Assembly: GCF_900114035.1 (NCBI RefSeq)
Contig: NZ_FORP01000023.1
Coordinates: forward strand, 47,590-111,589
From: Amycolatopsis sacchari
GTDB lineage: Bacteria > Actinomycetota > Actinomycetes > Mycobacteriales > Pseudonocardiaceae
Length of the DNA stretch: 64,000 nt
Reading direction: 5' to 3'
Within the stretch, counting starts at the first letter, position 1; every line of letters begins with the position of its first letter. The position numbers and the translations under genes were made by a program. Below the pieces are notes generated by a model. The model was not told the DNA's origin. It ran no database searches and saw only the letters and a program-made list of their open reading frames with translations. Positions 50,587 through 59,795 of this stretch are shown piece after piece.

Positions 50587-50910
50587 TCATTCCTCGACGA
50601 GACTCCACGTCCAACCGCCCGCACCGATCGGGTAGCGACCGGATGCGTCCGGAGGGCACCGGACTTCCTGCTGCTCGACACCGTCACTTTCAATGAGCAC
50701 AATCGTGTCGCCCTCCCAGCGAGCGCGAACCCAAGCGTCGTCCGGAGGCAGCTCGTCTGCGGTCGTATTCAGCCAGTTGACCACTCGTTCCGCGACATCT
50801 CGATCAAACCAAGGCCGCATCCAACCATTCCACCGAGTGCCAGGTTCGATCCAAGCTGGGAATGACAAGTCCGAACCCTCAAGGACGACGTCGAAACGCT
50901 CCATGGACAT
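50587..50910 (-). CDS. Unknown small acidic protein
   Basis: A protein of 107 residues, MSMERFDVVLEGSDLSFPAW, with many Trp (WIEPGTRWNGWMRPWF, VNWLNTTADELP, RWEGDTIVLIE, GGWTWSLVEE) and a beta-rich pattern. It lies 19 bases upstream of the 332-residue gene and is probably in the same operon. AAGAAGGGCTG serves as ribosome site. No family recognised. Confidence 0.58.
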   Translation of the reverse strand: MSMERFDVVLEGSDLSFPAWIEPGTRWNGWMRPWFDRDVAERVVNWLNTTADELPPDDAWVRARWEGDTIVLIESDGVEQQEVRCPPDASGRYPIGAGGWTWSLVEE

Positions 50911-51612
50911 TTGATCAGCCCTTCTTCGATCACTGATCTTTCCGATAAACCAAGACTAGCGCCGAAGGGAAACCTGAAACAAGGCTACTACCAGGTATTT
51001 TAGCCTCGTTTCGGCAACCTCACGTCTCCATAATCGTAGATGCGCTGCACACGACGGCAAATTCGGAAGTCGCTACGCAGGCAAATAGAACCAACAGCGA
51101 AATGAACAAGGGTCAGGACTTGGCAGCTCCGTCTGCACACAAAGGAAGACCGACGCGAACCGAATGTTGAAAACAAGACCAGCTCGACTCGGCCGACACG
51201 ACATCAACACCCACACGAGCCGAACCGGCCGACTGCCGCCACCCAACCTAGTCCCAGTACTGATACCCCTCCCGGGGGATACCGAGGCTTGGAGACAATA
51301 GGAGGGACGGGTCCTACCTGACCTGCGTCTTGTCCACGCAGAGGGGCTTCCCGCTTAATCGGCAGGTCCACAGCCACAAGGCTGGGAAGATGGACCGGCA
51401 AGCGAAGAAGCACGAGCCGAGGACAGTGTGTTCGTCGAGATCTCACGCAACTGGGTGATTCTCGCGCCTCTGAGTAGAAATACTCGTGTCTTCACGGCCG
51501 CGAGCGGCGATCATGGGGCACTCAGCTGGCGCTGTTGGCATTGGTCTCGGCGCGGGGACCGGACGAATGCCTTCTCCAATCAGCGTACCGTCGCGAACAT
51601 CGGAGGGGAAGA
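50911..51612. other. Long intergenic region before the regulator and Tad locus
   Basis: 702 bases without a supportable gene on either strand. The first 150 bases are AT-richer and probably carry the promoter of the leftward pair. A GC-rich imperfect palindrome (ATACCCCTCCCGGGGGATAC, near 51259-51280) is the only notable structure; see rejected items. Confidence 0.5.
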
Positions 51613-52023
51613 ATGGAAGTCGGTTCGGAGGAACTATCCAGAGGTTTCGACCTGATCCAATGGCTCCAGGGAAAATGGGCCCCGGATATCGTGGTCGCAC
51701 TGTGGAACGGGCCTAAACGCTTCAACGACCTATTCGTGAGCGCGCGGGAATTGAAGCTCATCCACCGGTGGTCGCGCAGGGACAGCACATTGTCGCGGGA
51801 AGTGTTTTCCGAGACGCTGCATCGCATGGAGGCTGACGGCCTCCTGACGCGAAACGAAGACAACTCGTCAGTTCCGCGGTCGGTGTGGTACGAGCTGAGC
51901 CCGGAGTTGAAGGATCTCCTCGGTAGGCGTTCCTGGGCTGCGCTGGAGTGGGCTGTCGAGCACGAGGACTTGCTCGAACGGGCTCGCCGTCGTCGGCAGG
52001 AGGGCTCGGGTCACGACGGGTGA
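51613..52023 (+). CDS. HxlR-type winged-helix regulator
   Basis: A protein of 136 residues. DLIQWLQGKWAPDIVVALWNGPKRFNDLF and later ETLHRMEADGLLTRNEDNSSVPRSVWYELSPELKDLL match the HxlR family, which usually controls a neighbouring gene in response to small molecules. An unusual charged insert (ARELKLIHRWSRRDSTLSREV) sits where the short helix-turn is expected. The ribosome site GGAGGGGAAGA is strong. Its 3' end overlaps the Tad regulator gene by 13 bases. Confidence 0.8.
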   Translation: MEVGSEELSRGFDLIQWLQGKWAPDIVVALWNGPKRFNDLFVSARELKLIHRWSRRDSTLSREVFSETLHRMEADGLLTRNEDNSSVPRSVWYELSPELKDLLGRRSWAALEWAVEHEDLLERARRRRQEGSGHDG

Positions 52024-54425
52024 TTCGGGATTGACGAGGTCTCCGCCCGCCTCCGCTGTCCCTCGGTCTGCAGGGCACGGGCCAGCAGCGTGGTAGCCGC
52101 GGCCGGCCGGTCACCGGTTTCGGCGAGCATGCTTGCGAGTAGATGGTGAGTCCGGCTGATCGCGTCGGTCATTCCGAGTTCGGCCTGGACACGCATGATG
52201 TCCCGGTAGATCTCTTCGTTCTCCGGGCTGAGGAGTCGGGCGTGCTCGAGGAGCTGGAGCCGACGGTGCGGATCGCTGGTCCGGTAGTGCGCGGCGAGAC
52301 CCGCGAGCGCGTCCAGCGCGCTGCGATGCGCGGCCTCACGCGGCCCCTCGATCCAGAGCGCGGTGAGGTCCTCGGCCAGATCTACGTGGTAGAGCGCGGC
52401 GAGCCTCGCCCAGGCCGCGACGCGTTCCTCATCCGTTCTGGCGGTACGCCGAGCGTGATTGGCTTCCTCAAAATCCCAGTAGTCGACTTCGATGACTTCA
52501 GGGTTCAGGCCAATGTGCTCGCCGTGCTGGATGAGTAGGTCGTCCTCGTTTCCCGTAGTGTCCTTCAGCGCCTTGCGAATCTGGGAGAGCGTGGCGTAGT
52601 ACGCGTTGAACGGGCGGCGTCCTCCAGCCTGTGGCCACAGCGCTTCGTGCACCACCTCGCGGGTGGTCCCTTGCGGATGCAGTGCGAGGAAGACGAGCAG
52701 TGCGCGTTGCTTTGGCGCCAGCCGCTCCGTCAGGTCTTGTTCTCCGTTTGCTTCCTGCCGGTAGTACAGGGAAACCTGGCCGAGTAGCGATAGGGCGAAC
52801 GGCTTCCTGGCGTGATCGGAGCTGTCGTCCGTCACGTCGTCGAGGGCAGGCCCCGACTGTTCCTGGCGAGACGGTTCTGTCGTTTCCGGAGTCGAAGGCG
52901 GCTCCTCAGTAGGACCCGTGGCCTCGGCGAACAACGTGATGAGGTCCCGGGTGTCCTGGGCGTCGAGGTGGAACATGCGGGCACCCACCAAGCTCGCGAG
53001 AATCGGACTGGCAGCCGTCACGATGCCGTCGGCACCGATCCGCAAGGTTCCTCCCGCGGGCCAGTGTCCTAGTAGGACCCCGATGACGTGACGGTCGGCG
53101 TCGGCGACCAAAGCCTCAAGCTGAGGGTGGGGGCCGGAAACGGAAGCGACCAGGGCGGTCGAGCCGGGCGGCGAGTCCTCGATCGCGGCGATCGCGGTGT
53201 CCAGGTCGGGCGTGATCCGAAGGCGGGAGGACTCGGGGAGGTCCGGCCCGAGCAACCGTATGGCGTCGGGCCGAGGCATGAAGACGGTGGGACCGGTGTC
53301 GGCGACCAGATGGATCAGCAAGGCACGGACGGCCGCCTCGGCACCGGCTCCGGTCAGTCCAAGCCCGTGCAGAGCCGCCACGTCCGCGGCGGAAGCGTGC
53401 CCATCGATCACGGCCAGCTCCACCTCGGGCGAGCGCACGCCCCTGATGTCGGGAGCGGACGCTCCTGCGGAGCCGGCCTCGTCCTCCATCCGTGTCTGGT
53501 CGTCGGCGAGTCGTAGTGCGTGTACCACCGGAGCGAGCGGGGGCAGGGGTTCCTGGTCATCGCTGCCGGGCCGGTAAGCGCGCCGTCGACGACGATGCAG
53601 GAGCAGAAGGGCAGCTGCGACTGTGCCGGCGAGTCCCGCCAGGACGAATGCGCCCGTGGCGAGGTCCATCCCTTTGCCCGGAGTGGGCCTAGTCACCGGT
53701 TGCCCCTCGGACGGAGGTGCGGGTGCCGGAGGTACTGAGGCTGGAGGCGCTGACGGTGGTGTGATCGGTTCGGCGGGCGCGACTGGTGGTGTGCTGGGTA
53801 GCCGAAGGACCCAGCCGGGCCGGATCAGATCCGGGTCGCGGAGCGCCCGGCCGTCGGGTTGTGGTTTGCCCCTGTTCGCTTCGAAGATCTCCGGCCACCG
53901 GGCGCCGTCACCGAGTTCACGTCGGGCGATGCGCCACAGGCTGTCGTGCACGCCGTGCTCCGGAAGGCGAACGACAACCTCGGCAGGTTGGCGTGGACTC
54001 TCCTCCATCCTTGCCAGAGCAGGAGTTGAGAACGACATCTCGTTGATCGCCACGGTCGATGGCGGTGAGGAACGGCTGAGCAGCCCTGCGACAACAGTCG
54101 CGACGAGTACGGCGGCGAGGGCGTGCAGGGGGCCGGCAGCGACGGGATGGACGCCCCGGACCGCGTCGAGTAGGCAGCGGAGCGTGTCGACGGTAAAGAC
54201 GAGCCAGAGCAACCACGCAAAACACGCGAGGACGTCGAGCAGGAGCGTCACCGACAGCGGATTCAGCAGCGCCGCCTTCAGTTCGTCGAGGGTCGGGACG
54301 TGATCGGGTAATGGCCACCCGATGTAGTGGCACAGTCCCCAGGGAACTCCGACGAGGAGTAGCGCGAGCAGGGCGAACGCACAAGACGCACCGGCGAGAC
54401 GCAGGAGGCGTGGCAGAGTGATCAC
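52011..54425 (-). CDS. Membrane-spanning LysM/BTAD (SARP-like) regulator of the Tad locus
   Basis: A protein of 804 residues from a GTG that overlaps the upstream stop. Three membrane segments lie near 10-30, 55-80 and 95-118. A LysM domain follows at about 150-205 (GVHDSLWRIARRELGDGARWPEIFEANRG). A fourth membrane segment near 250-272 precedes a large cytoplasmic part. Residues about 570-800 form an OmpR-type winged helix (LLVFLALHPQGTTREVVHEALWP, NAYYATLSQIRKALKD) plus a BTAD helical domain. The topology puts LysM outside and the DNA-binding part inside. Proteins of this design accompany Tad loci in actinobacteria. Confidence 0.85.
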   Translation of the reverse strand: MITLPRLLRLAGASCAFALLALLLVGVPWGLCHYIGWPLPDHVPTLDELKAALLNPLSVTLLLDVLACFAWLLWLVFTVDTLRCLLDAVRGVHPVAAGPLHALAAVLVATVVAGLLSRSSPPSTVAINEMSFSTPALARMEESPRQPAEVVVRLPEHGVHDSLWRIARRELGDGARWPEIFEANRGKPQPDGRALRDPDLIRPGWVLRLPSTPPVAPAEPITPPSAPPASVPPAPAPPSEGQPVTRPTPGKGMDLATGAFVLAGLAGTVAAALLLLHRRRRRAYRPGSDDQEPLPPLAPVVHALRLADDQTRMEDEAGSAGASAPDIRGVRSPEVELAVIDGHASAADVAALHGLGLTGAGAEAAVRALLIHLVADTGPTVFMPRPDAIRLLGPDLPESSRLRITPDLDTAIAAIEDSPPGSTALVASVSGPHPQLEALVADADRHVIGVLLGHWPAGGTLRIGADGIVTAASPILASLVGARMFHLDAQDTRDLITLFAEATGPTEEPPSTPETTEPSRQEQSGPALDDVTDDSSDHARKPFALSLLGQVSLYYRQEANGEQDLTERLAPKQRALLVFLALHPQGTTREVVHEALWPQAGGRRPFNAYYATLSQIRKALKDTTGNEDDLLIQHGEHIGLNPEVIEVDYWDFEEANHARRTARTDEERVAAWARLAALYHVDLAEDLTALWIEGPREAAHRSALDALAGLAAHYRTSDPHRRLQLLEHARLLSPENEEIYRDIMRVQAELGMTDAISRTHHLLASMLAETGDRPAAATTLLARALQTEGQRRRAETSSIPNHPS

Positions 54426-54853
54426 GGTGCCGCTCCAGGAGTTTGCTCCGGCTCGGCGCGCCCGCTGCCGGTGACCGTGAAGCCGCGCACCCCCACCAGG
54501 CCCAGCAGCTGCGTCGAGGACTGGGCGGTCACGAACACGGTGACCGTGTTGCCCGAGACCGTCACCGTGCCGTTCGCGCCGGCAGCGCGCAGGTACTGGT
54601 AGGCAGCAGCGGCAGCCGCGCTGGGCTGCAGCCTGGCCCCGCGGCCGGCTCGGTAAGCCTGGAGGTCCAGCTCCTGCGCTCCGGCACGTGCTGCTTCTTC
54701 GGCCTGGCCGATCGCACGGGCTTTCGTGGAGAGCGCCAGTCCCCCGTCGAGCACGAGTCCGGCAAGGATCAGGCATGCGGTCACGATGATGACGACGAAC
54801 GCGGTCACCGAACCTGCGTCATCTCGGAACCAGTGCTTCGCTCTGCCTGTCAT
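54422..54853 (-). CDS. TadG/TadE-like pilus protein
   Basis: A protein of 143 residues with a type IVb prepilin-like N-terminus: a short basic leader with DDAGSVTAFVVIIVTACLILAGLVLDGG, in which Gly precedes the hydrophobic helix. The exported part is beta-rich (NGTVTVSGNTVTVFVT). It is a likely minor pilin processed by the divergent prepilin peptidase. It overlaps its neighbours by four bases on each side. Confidence 0.8.
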   Translation of the reverse strand: MTGRAKHWFRDDAGSVTAFVVIIVTACLILAGLVLDGGLALSTKARAIGQAEEAARAGAQELDLQAYRAGRGARLQPSAAAAAAYQYLRAAGANGTVTVSGNTVTVFVTAQSSTQLLGLVGVRGFTVTGSGRAEPEQTPGAAP

Positions 54854-55290
54854 GGCTCATTCGCCCCTCGGCCGTCCCCACGCCACCTGTCGACCACCGA
54901 ACTCGCGGTAGCGCTGACGACCGGCGCTCCCGGAACCCTGAGCAGCGCCAAGTCGGCGTTGTCGACGCGGCAGCTCACCGTCACGGTCACGGTGCTGCCG
55001 GGCAGCACCGATCCGGCTTGGGTCTCGACACTCAAGCCGCGGCACGTCACACCTGCCTGCAACAACGCGGCTTCGGCCGTTGCCCGCGCATTTCGGGTAG
55101 CTTCCGATTCGTTTCGGGCGATGGTCGCTGCGCGCGCTGCTTGATGCGTGGCGTCGTTGACGCTTACCCGCAAGGTTGCCGCCCGCCCGCAGTACACGAC
55201 GAAGAGCAGGAGCAGTATCAACGCGGGTGTGAGAAGGGTCAGCTCGACGGTCGCCGAGCCTCGATCGTCGCGAGGCAGGAGGCTTCTCAT
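54850..55290 (-). CDS. TadE-like minor pilin
   Basis: A protein of 146 residues. DDRGSATVELTLLTPALILLLLFVVYCGR is the classical TadE start (Gly, then Glu at +5 and a hydrophobic helix). The periplasm-facing part contains two Cys (GVTCRGLSV, VSCRVDN), probably a disulfide. It would form part of the Flp pilus tip or base. Coupled by ATGA overlaps within the operon. Confidence 0.85.
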   Translation of the reverse strand: MRSLLPRDDRGSATVELTLLTPALILLLLFVVYCGRAATLRVSVNDATHQAARAATIARNESEATRNARATAEAALLQAGVTCRGLSVETQAGSVLPGSTVTVTVSCRVDNADLALLRVPGAPVVSATASSVVDRWRGDGRGANEP

Positions 55291-55682
55291 CGCTCTTGAC
55301 CCGCGGGCTGGAAGCGCTCCGTGACACCGACAGCTCGCCCGCTCACCGTGAGGTGCAGGAACGGAACGATGCTCACGACTTCCCCTCGAACGTCTACTGT
55401 GGACATGGAGGCGGTGCGACTCAGCGAGACAGTAGGCTCTTTCAGTGGACCAGATCCCAGCTGGCTCAACACGTCCACAGCTTCCTCCTTGCCGGCGGCC
55501 GTGCTGCCGCCGACGACACGCAGGGCGGCCAAGCCTTGCGTCGCCGCTGTTTGGGCGACGTGCTGTGCGTGAAGCGCAAGGGCGAACTGCGTGATGAGCA
55601 GGACCAGCAGCATGAGCAGCGGGGTGGTCACGACCACCTCGACGCTCGCCGAGCCCCTCTCGTCCGCAAGGAGGCGACGCAC
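55287..55682 (-). CDS. TadE-like minor pilin
   Basis: A protein of 131 residues. DERGSASVEVVVTTPLLMLLVLLITQFALALHAQHVAQ again shows the TadE cleavage motif and helix. The exported C-terminal part is short and Val/Ser-rich. It overlaps the second TadE-like gene by four bases and follows the Flp-like pilin gene after two bases. Confidence 0.85.
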   Translation of the reverse strand: MRRLLADERGSASVEVVVTTPLLMLLVLLITQFALALHAQHVAQTAATQGLAALRVVGGSTAAGKEEAVDVLSQLGSGPLKEPTVSLSRTASMSTVDVRGEVVSIVPFLHLTVSGRAVGVTERFQPAGQER

Positions 55683-55684
55683 GG

Positions 55685-55873
55685 CTACTGCAAGTCGATG
55701 CTCTGGGCCTTGGCGATGATCTTGGCCACGATGATGCCCAAGACCGTCAACGCGGCCGCGGCGAGCACGGCGATGCGGATGACCTCCTCCGCGGTGCTTC
55801 CTCGTTCGTCGGCCTTCAGCCTCTGCGTCTGTGCGCGGGCGATGAGCAACAGTGTCTGGATCTGCGCGAGCAT
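55685..55873 (-). CDS. Flp-type major pilin candidate
   Basis: A protein of 62 residues, the usual size for Flp pilins. The leader contains RLKADERGSTAEE, followed by the helix VIRIAVLAAAALTVLGIIVAKIIAKAQ. Gly before Ser-Thr-Ala-Glu-Glu gives a prepilin cleavage site with Glu near +5. The ribosome site AGAGAGGAAAGCTCC is strong, as expected for a major subunit. It is the only such small pilin in the locus. Confidence 0.8.
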   Translation of the reverse strand: MLAQIQTLLLIARAQTQRLKADERGSTAEEVIRIAVLAAAALTVLGIIVAKIIAKAQSIDLQ

Positions 55874-55886
55874 GGAGCTTTCCTCT

Positions 55887-56786
55887 CTACAAGGACTGAA
55901 AAACGTGCGCTGCGGCCGGATAGCCGATGAAAAGGAGGAAACCCGTCATCAGGCAGATCACCGGGAGGCTCATGCGCTCGGTCGCGGCTTGCGCCTTGCC
56001 GAGCGACTCGGCAAGGTCACGCGCGCGCATCGCGCTGGCCTTCGCCGCCAAGCTCGCTCGCACCGGTGCGCCTTCCGTTCCGGCGAGCGAGACCGACGCT
56101 GCCAGCTCGACCAACTCCGGCACCCCGAGTTCCTCCCCCAGCTGCCGCAAGGTCGTCCACGGAGTACCGCGGGTCAGCTGCGCGATGTTCAGCGCCCGCC
56201 GGATGTGGCCGAAGGCCCAGCCCTGCCCGATGGCCACGGAGTGGTTGAGAGCGGCGTCGACCCCGGCGCCACCCGCGAGCGAGACGCGAACGAGATCGAG
56301 GTAGGCAGCCAGGGCATGCCGGAACGCGGCCCGCTTCCGGGCGGCCTGATGCCGTACGTCCGCATCCGGCCACCAGAACCCGCCGACCGCACAGAGCGCT
56401 CCGGCGGCCAGCGGGAGCTGCCAAGGCAACGCGAGTCCCGCGACAAGGAGCACGGCTTGCACGGCGGCCGGCAGCAGGAGCCCGACGACGCAGAGGGTGG
56501 CCTTTTCGGCGAGTAGCACGTCGATCGGGCGCCCGATCACCTGGAGATCCCGGATGGTGCGCGGGGTCGGCAGGCCGAGTGCACGCAGGCCCTTGGCCGC
56601 CGGCCGTCCCCACCGTGCGGCCCATCCGCGCTGGTCCTGCACAGGCAGAACCGGTTCGGGAGCTGACGGTGGCTCGAGAACCGCGCGGAGGTGGGACAGC
56701 GGAGGGAGCGGGGGCCGCGCGTAGAGCACTAACGCCCAGAGGCCCGCGCCCATCCCTACCCCGAGCAGAAGCGCGGTGAGGATCAT
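55887..56786 (-). CDS. tadC: TadC-like platform protein (type II secretion F domain)
   Basis: A protein of 299 residues. An N-terminal membrane segment (MILTALLLGVGMGAGLWALVLYA) is followed by further hydrophobic pairs and the GspF-type core, HALAAYLDLVRVSLAGGAGVDAALNHSVAIGQGWAF. The C-terminal segment is SLPVICLMTGFLLFIGYPAAAHVFQ. It is one of two inner-membrane platform proteins on which the TadA ATPase works. The ATG overlaps the tadB stop. Confidence 0.87.
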   Translation of the reverse strand: MILTALLLGVGMGAGLWALVLYARPPLPPLSHLRAVLEPPSAPEPVLPVQDQRGWAARWGRPAAKGLRALGLPTPRTIRDLQVIGRPIDVLLAEKATLCVVGLLLPAAVQAVLLVAGLALPWQLPLAAGALCAVGGFWWPDADVRHQAARKRAAFRHALAAYLDLVRVSLAGGAGVDAALNHSVAIGQGWAFGHIRRALNIAQLTRGTPWTTLRQLGEELGVPELVELAASVSLAGTEGAPVRASLAAKASAMRARDLAESLGKAQAATERMSLPVICLMTGFLLFIGYPAAAHVFQSL

Positions 56787-57655
56787 GTCAGCGCCTCCCG
56801 GTCGTGTACGAACTGGGTCAGGAAGCGTTCGGGCACTTCGTGTTCGGCGATGCGACGGAGCCACCAGAACCCGAATCCGAAGAGCCCACCGACCAACAGC
56901 AGGACCAGCTGACCTACGGCGTCGTCGAACGGCTGGAGGTAGCCCCGGTTGAAGATCACCAGCCCGAGGGCGAACGTGAGGGTCGTACCGACGATCACCC
57001 GGACACCAGCACGGGTCCGGGCCCGGTCTGCTTCGATCCGGAGACGGGTGGTCACCTGTTCACGGGCTTCGGCGGCGAGCTCGCTGAGCAGGTCCGCGAG
57101 CTGCCGGGTCTGCTGCTCGCTGGCCAGGACCAACGCGGCCACCACCAGGTCCGCGGTCGGATCGTGGAGGTCGTCCGCGAGGTCGCGCAGCGCCGAAGTG
57201 AGGTGGTCGCCGCGCTCGATGCGGAGCGCCAGTTCACGCACGGCCGGTCGTATCGCCTCCGGGGCTGTGGAGGCCGTGGCCACGATGGCTTGTTCCAGGC
57301 CGGCGGCCGCGGTCAACGTGTCTCTGAGCATCTCGGCCCAGCCGGCGATGCCTTCCATGCGAGCGACCTGATGCGCGTGTTCGACGTCGCGGCCGAGCAA
57401 GCGCGGCAGCGACAGGACCGCGACGGCGACCAGGACTCCGCCTACCAGCCACCCCGTGAGCCACGCAGCCCCGATGCCGGCAACCAGTGCGACGGCGGCT
57501 CGTCGCGACGAGACCATCGCGCGGAACCGTGCCCACTGCCTACTCGGCGCGGGGGCTGCCGACACCTCGCGTCGGCGCAGCCCAGCCGCGATCAGAATCA
57601 GGCCGAGCGCGAAACCTGCGCCGCAGGCACCGGCCGTGAGGCTCGTGACGGTCAT
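56783..57655 (-). CDS. tadB: TadB-like platform protein
   Basis: A protein of 290 residues. There are two N-terminal membrane segments, then the F-domain core with MEGIAGWAEMLRDTLTAAAGLEQAIVATASTAPEAIRP, and two C-terminal segments (GVRVIVGTTLTFALGLVIF, LVLLLVGGLFGFGFWWL). It pairs with TadC. Start ATG at 57655 is chosen because it overlaps the tadA stop. Confidence 0.87.
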   Translation of the reverse strand: MTVTSLTAGACGAGFALGLILIAAGLRRREVSAAPAPSRQWARFRAMVSSRRAAVALVAGIGAAWLTGWLVGGVLVAVAVLSLPRLLGRDVEHAHQVARMEGIAGWAEMLRDTLTAAAGLEQAIVATASTAPEAIRPAVRELALRIERGDHLTSALRDLADDLHDPTADLVVAALVLASEQQTRQLADLLSELAAEAREQVTTRLRIEADRARTRAGVRVIVGTTLTFALGLVIFNRGYLQPFDDAVGQLVLLLVGGLFGFGFWWLRRIAEHEVPERFLTQFVHDREALT

Positions 57656-59004
57656 GCTCGCCACCACCCGTCGGCGCGTTCGAGGAACCGCGGTTCGAAT
57701 CCGGCTTCGATCAGTCGCTCGGTGGTGGCCGTCCGCAGCGGCACGCCCGGCACGGCCCGGCCATCGAGGCCGGGGCGGAAGATCTCGTTGGTGATCACCG
57801 CTTGGCCGTCCGCGTCGACGACCTCGCGGATCGACGAGACCACCCGTGTGCGGTCATCGCGTGCTTCGGCAAGGTGCAGCACCAGGTGGACCGATGACGC
57901 GACCAACCGATTCGTCGCCTCAACGGAGAGCTTCTCGGCACTCTGCGCCGCATACGACGCGAGGCGGTGGAACGCGACCCGCGTGTCGGAGGCGTGCAAG
58001 GTTCCCATGCTGCCGTCGTTGCCCTGGGACATCGCCAGGCACATGGGCACGACCTCGGGACCGCGGACCTCTCCGACGATGACCCGGTCGGGAGACATCC
58101 TGAGTGCCCACCGCACGAGTTCCGCCTGGCTGATGCCGCCTCTGCCCTCGATGTTGGGTTGCCGGCTCTGCATCGCGACCACATCCGGATGCGCGGGATC
58201 CTGGTCGAGCCCGAGTTCGAGAACGTCCTCGATGGTCACCAACCGTTCGTGGGGCGGGATCTCCGAGGCCAGGGCACGCAACATGGTCGTCTTGCCGATC
58301 GACGTTCCGCCACAGATGAGGACGTTCAACCGTGCACGCACCACCGCGCCGAGCAGGGATTCCAAGGCCGCGTCGATCGTGCCGAGCTCACGGAGCCGGG
58401 CCAGGGTGATCGTGCGGTGGCGGTGACGGCGGATCGAGATGGACGGCCGCCCGGTGACAGCCATCACCGCGAAGAGGCGGGAACCGTCCGGCAACTGCAC
58501 GCTCACGGCGGGAGAACCGCGGTCGAACCGGCGTTCCTCGACGCTCGCCCTCGCCGCGATCGAACGGACGAGATCGACCAGTTCGGAATCGGACGCGGCG
58601 ACCGGCCCGACTCGGACGCGTTCCCCGTCCGAGTACCGGACGAAGACGTTGTCGCAGCCGTTGACGTTGATGTTCTCGATACGTTCGTCGGCGAGCAACG
58701 GCTCCAGTCCCCCGAAGCCGAACATGTCATCCAGCACCGCCGTGAGGAGCTTGGCCTCATCCTCATCCGACAAGAGGCCAGGCCCACCGGGATGCGCAAG
58801 CTGATAGGCGGCGTAGGCGTTCGCGGCATCCGCTGCCAGCCGTTCCGCCAGCGCACGGCGCCCGCGGTAGTCCATCGGAGGCCGGTTCGCTGTCTCGTCG
58901 TCGCGGATTCGCTGCGTCAGCCCAGCTGAGACCGCGCGGCGTACCTGCTCGCGCAAGGCGGCAGCAGCAGGATGCTCGTCCTTCAGGGCGGAGACGGCCG
59001 TCAT
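57652..59004 (-). CDS. tadA: TadA/CpaF-type secretion ATPase
   Basis: A protein of 450 residues. The N-terminal domain with ERIENINVNGCDNVFVRYSDG is followed by the PulE/VirB11-like ATPase: Walker A ICGGTSIGKTTML near residue 230, the Asp box ERLVTIEDVLEL, Walker B DRVIVGEVRGPE and the His box NDGSMGTLHAS. It powers pilus extrusion, and perhaps retraction. It overlaps both neighbours by four bases. Confidence 0.93.
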   Translation of the reverse strand: MTAVSALKDEHPAAAALREQVRRAVSAGLTQRIRDDETANRPPMDYRGRRALAERLAADAANAYAAYQLAHPGGPGLLSDEDEAKLLTAVLDDMFGFGGLEPLLADERIENINVNGCDNVFVRYSDGERVRVGPVAASDSELVDLVRSIAARASVEERRFDRGSPAVSVQLPDGSRLFAVMAVTGRPSISIRRHRHRTITLARLRELGTIDAALESLLGAVVRARLNVLICGGTSIGKTTMLRALASEIPPHERLVTIEDVLELGLDQDPAHPDVVAMQSRQPNIEGRGGISQAELVRWALRMSPDRVIVGEVRGPEVVPMCLAMSQGNDGSMGTLHASDTRVAFHRLASYAAQSAEKLSVEATNRLVASSVHLVLHLAEARDDRTRVVSSIREVVDADGQAVITNEIFRPGLDGRAVPGVPLRTATTERLIEAGFEPRFLERADGWWRA

Positions 59005-59795
59005 CGCGGGCCGCCTCCGTTCGAACTCAGGACGGAGCTGGGCACCGGCCAGGCACCTTTCTGACCGTTCGCCTGCGCCATTCGCGCCTCGACCTCGCGG
59101 TGCAGAACTCCGGCCAACGCGGCAACGGCCCGTCCCAACCGTGAGCGATCCGGGCCCGGCCCCGGTGCGGAGCCGCACATCGTCCGGGCACCGCGAGGAT
59201 CGTCCGGCAGCACGCCCAGTACGGGTATGCGCAGCTCCCTTTCGATCTCGGCCCTGGGGTAGCCGGAGCCGATCAGCACGAGGGCAGGTGCGGCGGTCCA
59301 GACCGGCACCATCGGCAACAAACCCATCAGATGGGACAGCTCATCCGCCCTTGGCCTCGCCAGCATCAGCACCGCATTCGCACTCCGGACCAGGGGCAGC
59401 GCCGGCGAGGTCCGGTCCAGCCGACCCACATCGACCACCACGTTCAGGTTCGGATCACGCGCCGCTGGCTGGAGCGCGGCGATCCCGCGTGACGCGAGCA
59501 CATCCAGTGCCCCTCGTGCTTGCTCGGCCGTGACCGGACCCGGCACGACACGCAGACCCCCGGGAAGTTGCTGGCTATGTGTGAGAAGCAGGCCTGGAGC
59601 CGGATCGTGTCGTGCCGCGGCCGCGAGGGACACCAGACCTGGGTGCGCGCTGAGCCTGAAGCGGGCGACGAGGTCCCCGCCCGACGGATCGGCCTCGACC
59701 ATCACGGCTTCCGCCGTTGGCCAGCGTGCCGCCAATGCCAGCGCGGTAACCGTGACGCCTGGCGATGCCTTCGCGGAGCACACGGTGATCAGCAT
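59001..59795 (-). CDS. TadZ/CpaE-like ParA-family protein with altered P-loop
   Basis: A protein of 264 residues. The ParA-like start reads MLITVCSAKASPGVTVTALALAARWP, where the usual KGGxGKT has become KASPGVTVT, so the catalytic lysine of the deviant Walker A is gone. AVMVEADPSGGDLVARF, NVVVDVGRLDRTSP and AVLMLARPRADELSHL keep the fold. In Tad systems TadZ places the pilus machine at the pole or at a site on the membrane. Same operon, with one-base and four-base junctions. Confidence 0.8.
   Translation of the reverse strand: MLITVCSAKASPGVTVTALALAARWPTAEAVMVEADPSGGDLVARFRLSAHPGLVSLAAAARHDPAPGLLLTHSQQLPGGLRVVPGPVTAEQARGALDVLASRGIAALQPAARDPNLNVVVDVGRLDRTSPALPLVRSANAVLMLARPRADELSHLMGLLPMVPVWTAAPALVLIGSGYPRAEIERELRIPVLGVLPDDPRGARTMCGSAPGPGPDRSRLGRAVAALAGVLHREVEARMAQANGQKGAWPVPSSVLSSNGGGPR

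Noticed and set aside
51259..51280. CsoR-type copper operator around ATACCCCTCCCGGGGGATAC
   Set aside because: The right half reads GGGGATAC where inverted symmetry needs GGGGTATC; no copper gene is adjacent.
57690..57712. Third att copy (TTCGAATCC word)
   Set aside because: Only the T-loop-like word matches; it falls inside tadA coding sequence and lacks the rest of the 45-bp repeat.
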